Assembly: GCA_024654345.1 (NCBI GenBank)
Contig: JANLIN010000082.1
Coordinates: forward strand, 1 to 9,044
Source: Candidatus Komeilibacteria bacterium
GTDB lineage: Bacteria > Patescibacteriota > Patescibacteriia > UBA1558
DNA: 9,044 nt
Direction: 5' to 3'
The position numbers were made by a program, and so were the translations under genes. The notes beneath the pieces are model-generated. The model was not told the DNA's origin. It was given only the letters and a program-made list of their open reading frames with translations, and made no database searches. Positions 1 through 6,094 of this stretch are shown one piece after another. Position 1 is the stretch's first letter; each line of letters begins with the position of its first letter.

Positions 1-40
1 AACAGGGGTCGAATCTCTAATTAGAGATTCGACCCCTGTT
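1..40. repeat. Perfect palindrome (20-bp arms) at the window edge
   Basis: Bases 1-20 are the exact reverse complement of bases 21-40, with the centre between 20 and 21 (CTAA|TTAG) and outer ends AACAGGGG/CCCCTGTT. As single-stranded DNA or RNA it would form a long hairpin. The window begins on its first base, so the arms could be longer than what is visible. It lies against a RAYT-family transposase fragment; RAYT enzymes act on REP-type hairpins, so a REP-like element is one reading. A contig end or fold-back assembly artefact is the main alternative. No second copy was noticed in this window. Confidence 0.9.
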
Positions 41-445
41 TCACTCGTTGAAATCATAGAATTCAATCTCCTAGATAACCACTATCACCTAATCCTCAAT
101 CAACTAGTGGAAAACGGCATTTCTAAATTCATGCATAGATTGAGCATCGGCTATACGTTATATTTTAACAAGAAATATAATCGTTCCGGCCACCTTTTTC
201 AGGGTAGATATAAGATTAAACACCTGAACTTCGATGAATACTATACCTGGTGCCGACTATATGTTCGATATAATCATGTTATTCATGATTTGAAGAGTTC
301 CAAAGGACATATCTATACTAGCTTGGTTAATAGGAATATTGTCACCGCTTCACCCCTGCCAATTAATAGGTTAGAAATAAAAGACGTCATTGCTGAGGCA
401 AAGGATCGAAAACGTTATGGTAAGTATGCTTTGGAAAATTTGTAA
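2..445 (+). CDS. REP-associated tyrosine transposase (RAYT/Y1_Tnp, IS200-like), 5'-partial
   Basis: This is the C-terminal part of a single-strand DNA transposase of the Y1 HUH family. The frame is open from base 2. From about base 41 it reads like the family: an LVEII strand, then DNHYHL, whose H-Y-H (bases 80-88) is the metal-binding HUH motif, then a helix ending in GYTLYFNKK and the typical SGHLFQGRYK. The probable catalytic tyrosine is in LYVRYN (Tyr codon 260-262). A GTG at 107 could be called as start but would leave out the HUH motif, so it is unlikely to be the true start. The N-terminal strand that begins the domain is not visible: the frame instead runs through the 40-base palindrome (residues TGVESLIRDSTPV). 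The gene is therefore either cut by the window edge or a truncated remnant. The stop is TAA at 443-445. Mobility of this copy is doubtful. Confidence 0.8.
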   Translation, partial: TGVESLIRDSTPVSLVEIIEFNLLDNHYHLILNQLVENGISKFMHRLSIGYTLYFNKKYNRSGHLFQGRYKIKHLNFDEYYTWCRLYVRYNHVIHDLKSSKGHIYTSLVNRNIVTASPLPINRLEIKDVIAEAKDRKRYGKYALENL

Positions 446-471
446 AATAAAGAACCCCCAAATTTGGGGGT
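446..471 (-). terminator. Rho-independent terminator of the 479-1512 unit
   Basis: Bases 454-471 form a perfect 18-bp palindrome (ACCCCCAAA/TTTGGGGGT) eight bases past the stop of the exported-protein gene. Read on the minus strand, the hairpin is followed by the T-rich run TTCTTTATTTTA. On the plus strand it is followed by CCTAAAATTA, a poorer T-tract, so any use by the transposase gene is secondary. Confidence 0.75.
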
Positions 472-478
472 CCTAAAA

Positions 479-1072
479 TTATAAATTGAATCCAAAGGAG
501 AAGAAAAAACTCTCCTCTCTTTTGTTGTTTATTAGCAACGATATTTTCCCGAACAGGTTCACGTTACCAATAAACATGCCGATAGTGGGGCCATAACCGA
601 TATCCGTGTCGTATGTCCAACCCAGTAATACATGTTTTAACGGTAGACCGCCCTCGGCATGCAACCACGGCTTCCCTTGGCCGAAAGTAAATATGACTCG
701 ACCATTTAAATCATTACCGGCGGTCTCGACTATTAACATGCCGCGGTGTTCGGATGTCTTGCGCCCATAACCGCGTAGAGCAATGCCGGCGCCAACTCCT
801 GTTATCTCAGTAAACTGTATTATCATGCCCCCACCGATCTGATGAGTTTCCTTAAAAGTCGTGAGTCCATGAAACCAGACATAAGGAAAACCGTATGTCA
901 ACCAATGGTATTTTATACGGGCGTCATAGTATGTATTCTCTACTATTCTGGTTGACAATCCGAGCTCAAGCCCGCCGTGATAGTTGCCTATATCAGAGCC
1001 TGATTGCGGATGTCCAGTCACCGATATAAGCATTGTAAGAGATAATGCTAGGAAAAATGTTTTGATGTTCAT
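479..1072 (-). CDS. Exported beta-rich protein, possibly barrel-like, unknown function
   Basis: I do not recognise a family for this 197-residue protein. Residues 1-23 look like a Sec signal peptide: a lysine near the start, then a hydrophobic core LALSLTMLISV, with no lipobox cysteine. The mature part is rich in Gly, Tyr, Phe and Trp with alternating polar and hydrophobic residues, for example GGLELGLSTRIV, GGGMIIQF, GAGIALRGYG and YGPTIGMFIGNVNLFGKISL. It ends in FFFSFGFNL, which resembles the last strand of an outer-membrane beta-barrel. If so, it is odd for a monoderm patescibacterium and could be acquired or act in another way at the surface. The start is well supported: the ATG overlaps the upstream stop by 4 bp (ATGA), and GGAG at 1080-1083 lies seven bases upstream. 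It is probably translationally coupled to the upstream gene. Confidence 0.75.
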   Translation of the reverse strand: MNIKTFFLALSLTMLISVTGHPQSGSDIGNYHGGLELGLSTRIVENTYYDARIKYHWLTYGFPYVWFHGLTTFKETHQIGGGMIIQFTEITGVGAGIALRGYGRKTSEHRGMLIVETAGNDLNGRVIFTFGQGKPWLHAEGGLPLKHVLLGWTYDTDIGYGPTIGMFIGNVNLFGKISLLINNKREESFFFSFGFNL

Positions 1073-1512
1073 TTACCGTCTCCGTATTTGTACTCAATAA
1101 TTTTATTTGCCTTTAACCAGGTGTTTATGAAAAAAAATGGTTTGTTTCCATTTTTAAAAATTTTTGTTTCCAGTTTAACACCCCCATCATCCCATAAGCT
1201 TAGCTCGAAGCGTATTCTCGTACTCATACTGCTGTTAGTGTTTAGTATGTTATGTATAACAGGATCATAAAGGAAAAATCCTTCATTAAGCATCGAGTCA
1301 TCTTTACAATACTTGTATAATGGCTCGAGACCGATTTTTGAATTGGCCATAGTTACGAATTCTTGCAGTGCCCAAATTACAACATAGGCCGCCTTCAGAC
1401 TTTTTAGAAAGATTATAGTTTCGTCTGGTAATGCTTGACCGACATCAGCTATTACCCTGATTAGTCTTCTAATGTTCGGCATGTATACAGTTACTACTTT
1501 CTTTATCATCAT
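1069..1512 (-). CDS. Hypothetical protein, first gene of a two-gene unit
   Basis: This protein of 147 residues (146 if the second ATG is used) matches nothing I recognise. The N-terminus (VVTVYMPNIRRLIRVIADVGQ) is basic and moderately hydrophobic but is not a convincing signal peptide. A hydrophobic stretch near residues 40-55 (LKAAYVVIWALQEFVTM) looks like an amphipathic or buried helix. The second half is beta-like, with paired strands such as STRIRFELSLWDD and GGVKLETKIFKNG, ending in a charged tail. A good TTGACA promoter and an AGGAG ribosome binding site precede it, and its TGA stop overlaps the next ATG, so the two genes are one transcript. The product may work with the exported protein downstream; that is inference from the overlap only. 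Confidence 0.72.
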   Translation of the reverse strand: MMIKKVVTVYMPNIRRLIRVIADVGQALPDETIIFLKSLKAAYVVIWALQEFVTMANSKIGLEPLYKYCKDDSMLNEGFFLYDPVIHNILNTNSSMSTRIRFELSLWDDGGVKLETKIFKNGNKPFFFINTWLKANKIIEYKYGDGK

Positions 1513-1516
1513 GATT

Positions 1517-1521
1517 CTCCT
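1517..1521 (-). promoter_or_regulatory. Strong Shine-Dalgarno (AGGAG) before the 1512/1509 tandem start
   Basis: GAAAGGAGAATC directly precedes two adjacent ATGs. AGGAG is four bases from the ATG ending at 1512 and seven from the ATG ending at 1509, so the second start has the more usual spacing. The start choice changes the protein by one residue only. Confidence 0.7.
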
Positions 1522-1573
1522 TTCGGGATGGGCTCATTACTGCCCGTTTTTGTTGTTAAATAACAGATTGAAT

Positions 1574-1602
1574 AATTTACAACAGAATGTGCATAATGTC
1601 AA
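1574..1602 (-). promoter_or_regulatory. Sigma70-type promoter of the two-gene unit
   Basis: On the minus strand TTGACA (1597-1602) is a perfect -35 box. A 17-base spacer separates it from TAAATT (1574-1579), a 4/6 -10 box. The predicted start is near 1567, giving a leader of about 55 nt that ends in the AGGAG site. The promoter begins just past the pyrG terminator, so the unit is transcribed independently of pyrG. Confidence 0.65.
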
Positions 1603-1608
1603 CCAAAT

Positions 1609-1630
1609 AAAAAAACACTTAAAGAAGTGT
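1609..1630 (-). terminator. Rho-independent terminator after pyrG
   Basis: Read on the minus strand, ACACTT (1625-1630), a four-base loop and AAGTGT (1615-1620) form a six-pair hairpin followed by seven T (1609-1615, the first of which is also the last stem base). It starts about 19 bases past the pyrG stop, in the right place to end the murA/protease/pyrG block. Confidence 0.8.
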
Positions 1631-1648
1631 CAGTAGGACATAATAATT

Positions 1649-3346
1649 CTATTTTTGTTCTTTAGATGCTTTTAAAAATTCCACAAATAAAGGATGTGGC
1701 TTCAGTGGTCGGGATTTATACTCCGGATGACCCTGAGTGGCGATGAAGAAGGGGTGTTCGGATTGTGGTAATTCTATTACCTCTACGAAAAAGTCATCGG
1801 GCGATGTTCCAGAAAAGATCAGACCATGTCGCTCTAACAATGAGCGGTAGTGATTATTAAATTCGAAGCGATGACGATGTCTTTCTGATATTAAAATCTT
1901 GCCCACTGCCGTGACCTCATTCTTGTTTTTGTAAGCTTTGCTAACTACTTTTCCCGCTCCGTATTTTTTGTATATTCTGCCGGCCAGACTTCTCTCGCGA
2001 ACATAGCAATTAAAGGCTCCCAGGCGCATGGACACGCCCTTACCCTTGATTACTTGATACTTGTCGTTCATCGGAATGTCGTGGATTATCGGATGCTTGG
2101 TTTTCGGGTTATTTTCAGCAGTATCAGCTTCACCGAGGCCTACCACATTACGGGCGTACTCGACGCAAGCCAGTTGCATTCCATAGCATAACCCTAGGTA
2201 GGGAATTTTTTTCTCGCGCGCATATTTGATAGTCATGATCTTGCCCTCAGCGCCACGCTTTCCCCAGCCGATCGGGACGATAATACCATCCGGTTTGCCT
2301 ATCATCTTTACTCCCTCTTTTTCGAGCTCCTCTGCATTAATAAATCTTATCTTAACGGGTGATTTTGTATACCAGCTGGCGTGATTGATAGCCTCGATCA
2401 GAGCGGCGTAGGAGTCAGCCAACTCATAGTCCCCGGTAGCAAAGTATTTTCCGGCAATAACAATTTCTATCGCCTTCCCTTTTTTGGGCCCAATGGTGCG
2501 GAGCATTTGCCGCCAGGCGTTTAATTTCAGGGAATGATAGTTTAGACCCAAATGCTTTAATACTTTGCGATCAAACTCTTGATCAGCGAAATTGATAGGT
2601 AGCTCGTAGATACTGGGTACATCGGGAGCCATGACGACATTATCACCCGGGACACTGCATTTCAAACCCAGCAGATAGCGTCGTCTTTTATCAAGTACGG
2701 CCGAACTACGCAATACTAGGAACTCCGGTTGGATGCCCATACTCATGACGGTGCGGATTGACAGCTGAGTAGGCATCGTTTTCGGTTCACCAATGTGAGA
2801 TGGTAAGGGTACATAGGAAACGTGAACATTGAGGACTCTCTTTGGATATTTGGTTTTCATAATCCGGCAGGCTTCGTAGTAGAGCATGTTCTGGTATTCA
2901 CCGGCGGTGCCCCCTAGTTCTATAATTATTATATCTTGACCTTCACCGGCCTTTTCGATTCTTTCTATAATTTCATCCGATACATGCGGGATCGCTTCAA
3001 CATCTTCACCGTTGTACCCAAACGATCGCTCTCTATCTATCACCGCCTTGTATATCTGGCCCATGGTGGTGAAATTGCGGTGGCCCATTTCACGGTCCAA
3101 AAATCTCTCATAGGTACCCAGATCCATGTCTGCTTCCAAACCGTCCTCACATAAAAAAGGATCACCATGTTCAATAGGATTAATGGTGCCCGAATCGATA
3201 TTTATGTAGTTTTCGCACTTGATGACGCCGACCTTGTAGCCGCGATTTTGTAGGAGCATTCCCAGAGACGCGGCCACTACTCCCTTCCCAAGTCCAGAGA
3301 GTACTCCTCCTGATACAAAAATGTATTTCGTGCCGGCTGGTGACAT
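1649..3346 (-). CDS. pyrG: CTP synthase (glutamine-hydrolysing), divergent
   Basis: This enzyme makes CTP from UTP, ATP and glutamine-derived ammonia in the cytoplasm. At 565 residues it is slightly longer than E. coli PyrG (545). The synthase domain spans roughly residues 1-270, with P-loop SGLGKG (Lys21), Lys43, metal ligands Asp75 and Glu143, and GEYQN at 150-153, a signature I associate with CPR enzymes. The class I glutaminase domain spans about 292-560: nucleophile Cys387 in GLCYGMQ, Glu411, RHRHRFEFN at 489-497, and His540/Glu542 in GHPEY. Oddities: the usual KTKPTQ is KTMPTQ (Met191), the position of E. coli Lys223 is Leu225, and the oxyanion-strand PGGFG is PIGWG (358-362). The first two lie in the UTP/CTP phosphate site. 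A lysine-rich insert (about 463-482) precedes RHRHR. The start fits the family N-terminus (TKYIFVSGG) but has no good ribosome binding site. It lies 58 bases past the protease gene. Confidence 0.93.
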   Translation of the reverse strand: MSPAGTKYIFVSGGVLSGLGKGVVAASLGMLLQNRGYKVGVIKCENYINIDSGTINPIEHGDPFLCEDGLEADMDLGTYERFLDREMGHRNFTTMGQIYKAVIDRERSFGYNGEDVEAIPHVSDEIIERIEKAGEGQDIIIIELGGTAGEYQNMLYYEACRIMKTKYPKRVLNVHVSYVPLPSHIGEPKTMPTQLSIRTVMSMGIQPEFLVLRSSAVLDKRRRYLLGLKCSVPGDNVVMAPDVPSIYELPINFADQEFDRKVLKHLGLNYHSLKLNAWRQMLRTIGPKKGKAIEIVIAGKYFATGDYELADSYAALIEAINHASWYTKSPVKIRFINAEELEKEGVKMIGKPDGIIVPIGWGKRGAEGKIMTIKYAREKKIPYLGLCYGMQLACVEYARNVVGLGEADTAENNPKTKHPIIHDIPMNDKYQVIKGKGVSMRLGAFNCYVRERSLAGRIYKKYGAGKVVSKAYKNKNEVTAVGKILISERHRHRFEFNNHYRSLLERHGLIFSGTSPDDFFVEVIELPQSEHPFFIATQGHPEYKSRPLKPHPLFVEFLKASKEQK

Positions 3347-3376
3347 GATTTGTTTATTACCTACTCATGTTAACAG

Positions 3377-3385
3377 ATTATTGCA
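3377..3385 (-). promoter_or_regulatory. Possible extended -10 upstream of pyrG
   Basis: On the minus strand TGC-AATAAT is a 5/6 -10 box with the TGn extension, about 30 bases before the pyrG ATG. The -35 region at 17 bases (GTCTCA) is poor. It resembles the extended -10 boxes of the protease and PEGA genes, so an internal promoter for pyrG is possible alongside read-through from upstream. Confidence 0.3.
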
Positions 3386-3404
3386 GGATCGTGAAGACCT
3401 GAGA

Positions 3405-4655
3405 CTATTGTGTCAGATAAGAGTCATAATCCTGAGCGACTTCCATGGCTCGCTCGAGCTGTGTATCGATGTCATTGTTATAGTCTTCAACATTGAATTC
3501 AACTATCAAATCGGGCTCGATGCCGACTTGATCAATGGCGCGATTGTTGGGTGTTCGCCATTCGGCGACTGTAATCTTGATAGCCGAGCCATCAGACAGG
3601 GTTTGCAATTCCTGAACACTCCCCTTTCCGAAAGTCTGTTCGCCAATGACGATGCCATAATTATAGTCTTGCAACGCACCAGCTAAAATTTCGGAGGCGG
3701 AGGCCGAGCCACCATTGACTAACAGAACCGTCGGTATGCCTTTTAGCACCGCTCGTCCGCTGGTGCGATAATCTTTGTTGCGACTCACATCATAAAAAAT
3801 CTCCTTCACCATGACATCTTTATCTATCCAGTATCCCCCAATATCGACAGACACGTCTAGAAAACCACCCGGGTTATTACGCAAGTCTATGATCAGTTTT
3901 TTCGCTCCTTTATTCAAAAGCTCTTGAACGGCGGCGCTGAATCTTTGCCCGGTATCTTGATTGAAGTGACTTATCCGGATGTAGGCGATCTGATTCTCCT
4001 TCATTTCCCATTTTACGCTCATAATAGCAATCGTGTCGCGCATGATTATGATTTCCTCCGGTTCGCGACTATCACGGCGCAGTACCGTTAGCTTCACCTC
4101 CGTGCCTTTTTCACCGCGAATAAGATTGACCGCTTGATCAATTGCCATGCCGCTCGCATCCCGATCATCGATCGCTAAAATCTGATCACCGGCACGGACG
4201 CCGGCCTTTTCCGCCGGTGTGTCCGGCAGGGGTGCGACGATGGTCAGTTGGTTTTGTTTGATAGCAATTTCCGCGCCAATGCCTTCGAATTTGCCCTGTA
4301 GCTCCTCCGTGAACTTATCCGCTACCTCGGGATTGAAAAAAACAGAGTATGGATCTTGGAGGGCGGCGATGGAGCCGGCCATAGCGCCATAAAATAAATC
4401 AATATCGCTGATTTCGTCACGGCGGAGAAACTTTTGTTTGGCAATGCTCCAGGCTTGCCAGAATAGTTCGAAATTTACATCTTGACTCAAATATTCGGGT
4501 ATTTCATCTTTATTCACGACCGCGCCCTTGCTGTCGTCCGTGGGAATATTCCCCAAGGCGCCAAATGATAGTCCGGCAATAAAACTCAAGATAATTAAAA
4601 TTACCACGCTGAAGGTGGTAAAAGACTTTCGGTTGCTGGGGGTGGTTCTATCCAT
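3405..4655 (-). CDS. ctpA: S41 family C-terminal processing protease with PDZ domain
   Basis: This is a membrane-anchored serine protease of the CtpA/Prc type, which trims or degrades envelope proteins outside the cytoplasmic membrane. I place the start at the ATG ending at 4655 (416 residues, MDRTTPSNRK), because an upstream ATG ending at 4664 lies inside the -10 box. Order: one membrane segment at about residues 15-35 (FSVVILIILSFIAGLSFGAL); a helical pre-domain; a PDZ domain at about 122-208 (FEGIGAEI to AGVRAGDQILAIDD); and the protease core from about 220. By alignment with E. coli Prc (Ser430/Lys455/Gln459), the catalytic residues are Ser319 in GGSASASEI, Lys344 in FGKGSVQ and Gln348. 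All three are present with the expected spacing, so it should be active. It is read in the same direction as murA and pyrG. It ends in TAG. Confidence 0.93.
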   Translation of the reverse strand: MDRTTPSNRKSFTTFSVVILIILSFIAGLSFGALGNIPTDDSKGAVVNKDEIPEYLSQDVNFELFWQAWSIAKQKFLRRDEISDIDLFYGAMAGSIAALQDPYSVFFNPEVADKFTEELQGKFEGIGAEIAIKQNQLTIVAPLPDTPAEKAGVRAGDQILAIDDRDASGMAIDQAVNLIRGEKGTEVKLTVLRRDSREPEEIIIMRDTIAIMSVKWEMKENQIAYIRISHFNQDTGQRFSAAVQELLNKGAKKLIIDLRNNPGGFLDVSVDIGGYWIDKDVMVKEIFYDVSRNKDYRTSGRAVLKGIPTVLLVNGGSASASEILAGALQDYNYGIVIGEQTFGKGSVQELQTLSDGSAIKITVAEWRTPNNRAIDQVGIEPDLIVEFNVEDYNNDIDTQLERAMEVAQDYDSYLTQ

Positions 4656-4662
4656 GCGGTAC

Positions 4663-4691
4663 ATTATAGCATACGAAGTGGCGGGTGGAAA
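4663..4691 (-). promoter_or_regulatory. Extended -10 promoter of the S41 protease, predicted leaderless
   Basis: On the minus strand TGC-TATAAT (4663-4671) is a perfect -10 box with a TGn extension. Seventeen bases upstream is TTTCCA (4686-4691), a 4/6 -35 box. The A of the ATG at 4655 falls eight bases past the end of the -10 box, a normal position for +1, so the mRNA would start at or next to its initiation codon. The upstream ATG (4662-4664) shares two bases with the -10 box and cannot be in a transcript from this promoter. Confidence 0.72.
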
Positions 4692-4707
4692 AGACGACCT
4701 TTGGTCG
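4687..4707 (-). terminator. Weak hairpin terminator between murA and the S41 protease gene
   Basis: On the minus strand CGACC-AAA-GGTCG (4695-4707) is followed by TCTTTTCC, 16 bases past the murA stop. Five pairs and a short T-tract suggest partial termination at most. Its T-tract overlaps the -35 region of the protease promoter. Confidence 0.45.
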
Positions 4708-4723
4708 AACTGAATGACCTTAT

Positions 4724-5980
4724 TTACGTTTTTTTAACAATAGAGACGCCAATACCTTGGAGGCGAGTGACAATGTCTTCGTAACCGCGCTCTATCTGAT
4801 AAATATTATCAATGGATGATTGACCTTCGGCAATGGTAGCTGCAATTACCATTGCTATACCGGCTCGCAAATCAGGGCTTTCTACATTTTTTGCGCGCAA
4901 TGGCGTTGGGCCATGGACAATCGCGCGATGAGGATCACACATTATTATATCCGCGCCCATGCGGTTGAGCATATCGGTATAAAACAAGCGGCTTTCATAA
5001 ATTGTTTCGTGTATTAGACTGTAACCTTTGGCCTGTGTTAATAAAACTGTGAAGGGTGCCTGCAAATCTGTCGGAAACCCCGGGTACTCGTGCGTCGTGA
5101 GTTTAAGTGGTTTGAAGTGCTGTTTCGTTGGTATGACTTTGATGAAGTCGGCACCGGTTTTAATATTGATACCAGCTTGGCGAAACATCTCCAATGGTAC
5201 TTGCATATTTTCCGGTCGGCAGTTGCCGATCTGTAAATGAGCTCTGTTAAGCGCCGCCAGAATAACGAAACTACCAGCCTCGATACGATCTGGGATGATC
5301 GTAAAATCACAGCCGTTCAATTTTTTGACCCCCTTGATCTCTAGGTGGGGTGTGCCAGCACCGTCTATGTTAGCTCCCATTTGCGTCAGCATATCACAAA
5401 GAGCTACCACTTCTGGTTCACAAGCGGCGTTATATATATGACTTGTTCCCGGTGCCAGGACGGCCATTAATATCATAGCTTCCGTGCCAGTATGACTGAT
5501 CTGGGGAAAAACAATGGTGGCCGGTCTAAGCCGAGCCAGTTTGAGGTCATACCCCTCAGCGGTGAATTTGATAGTGGCACCAAATTTAGCAAAACCATCA
5601 ATGAAAAAATTGATCGGTCTTCGGCCGATTATACAGCCACCAGGATGGTGCATGAAGATGCGACCGGTTCTTATGAGCAAGGGCGGAATAAGCATGATAG
5701 AGCTACGCAGGCCTCCCGCTTTTTGTTGGTTGAGTTGTCCGGCTTTGATGCGGTCTGCCTTAATAGTTAGTGTATTGCCTACATATTCACCCTTTATGTC
5801 TATTTCAGACAACATAGCCAACATCAGGCGTATATCCTCAATAGCGGGGACATTATGCAGTACACACTCCTGATCCGTCAGTAGGGCGGCCGGAATCGCC
5901 TTAAGGGCGTTATTTTTGGCGCCGGAGACCTTTATTTCGCCCCGGAGGGTCTGCCCACCTTGAATTATGTATTTTGCCAT
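4724..5980 (-). CDS. murA: UDP-N-acetylglucosamine 1-carboxyvinyltransferase
   Basis: MurA transfers enolpyruvate from PEP to UDP-GlcNAc, the first committed step of peptidoglycan synthesis, in the cytoplasm. The protein has 418 residues, the normal length, and aligns from end to end with the EPSP-synthase fold. Visible active-site residues, near E. coli numbering, are Lys22-Asn23 in SGAKNN, Cys116 in the mobile loop PGGCIIGRRP, Asp305 in GFPTDLQAPF, Arg331 in YESRLFY and Arg372 in DLRAGIAM. Having cysteine rather than aspartate in the loop predicts fosfomycin sensitivity of the enzyme. The ATG gives the family N-terminus (MAKYIIQGGQTLRGEIKVSGAKN). No Shine-Dalgarno is visible before it. It is the first gene of the minus-strand block and is divergent from the PEGA gene. 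No residue is missing or unusual. Confidence 0.97.
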   Translation of the reverse strand: MAKYIIQGGQTLRGEIKVSGAKNNALKAIPAALLTDQECVLHNVPAIEDIRLMLAMLSEIDIKGEYVGNTLTIKADRIKAGQLNQQKAGGLRSSIMLIPPLLIRTGRIFMHHPGGCIIGRRPINFFIDGFAKFGATIKFTAEGYDLKLARLRPATIVFPQISHTGTEAMILMAVLAPGTSHIYNAACEPEVVALCDMLTQMGANIDGAGTPHLEIKGVKKLNGCDFTIIPDRIEAGSFVILAALNRAHLQIGNCRPENMQVPLEMFRQAGINIKTGADFIKVIPTKQHFKPLKLTTHEYPGFPTDLQAPFTVLLTQAKGYSLIHETIYESRLFYTDMLNRMGADIIMCDPHRAIVHGPTPLRAKNVESPDLRAGIAMVIAATIAEGQSSIDNIYQIERGYEDIVTRLQGIGVSIVKKT

Positions 5981-6010
5981 TGTATATTGGTGTCACTAGT
6001 AAACAAACAT

Positions 6011-6026
6011 ATTCTACCTAATTTTA
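6011..6026 (-). promoter_or_regulatory. Candidate -10 boxes of murA
   Basis: On the minus strand two 5/6 -10-like hexamers lie ten bases apart: TAAAAT (6021-6026) and TAGAAT (6011-6016). The nearer one would give a leader of roughly 24 nt. Neither has a convincing -35 box, so the exact promoter is unresolved. Confidence 0.35.
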
Positions 6027-6054
6027 CGATTGGGGGCTAGAGGCCGATATATAT

Positions 6055-6083
6055 TTACCAAGTCGATTTAATTTTGCTATCAT
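6055..6083 (+). promoter_or_regulatory. Extended -10 promoter of the PEGA gene, very short leader
   Basis: TGC-TATCAT (6075-6083) is a 5/6 -10 box with a TGn extension. Seventeen bases upstream is TTACCA (6055-6060), a 4/6 -35 box. Transcription would begin near 6090-6091, four or five bases before the ATG at 6095. This also shows that an in-frame TTG at 6074 lies within the promoter and is not a start. Confidence 0.6.
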
Positions 6084-6094
6084 TTGCCATTTTT

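Noticed and set aside
1523..1566. Possible riboswitch or attenuator in the leader of the two-gene unit
   Set aside because: Only a four-pair GGGC/GCCC stem with an eight-base loop is visible, too weak to call.
3321..3686. Plus-strand open frame of 121 codons across the pyrG start and protease end
   Set aside because: It overlaps two well-supported genes on the other strand and looks like antisense reading of both.
4656..4664. First ATG of the S41 protease frame
   Set aside because: Part of it is the -10 box TATAAT, so it would not be transcribed from that promoter.
5038..5873. Open frames of 70-119 codons overlapping murA on both strands
   Set aside because: They are shadows of murA, which is complete with all active-site residues; the alternative products have no recognisable features.
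6074..6094. TTG start extending the PEGA protein by seven residues
   Set aside because: The TTG shares bases with the TGC-TATCAT promoter, and the extra residues (LSFAIF...) add nothing typical; ATG at 6095 follows with a normal basic N-terminus and membrane segment.
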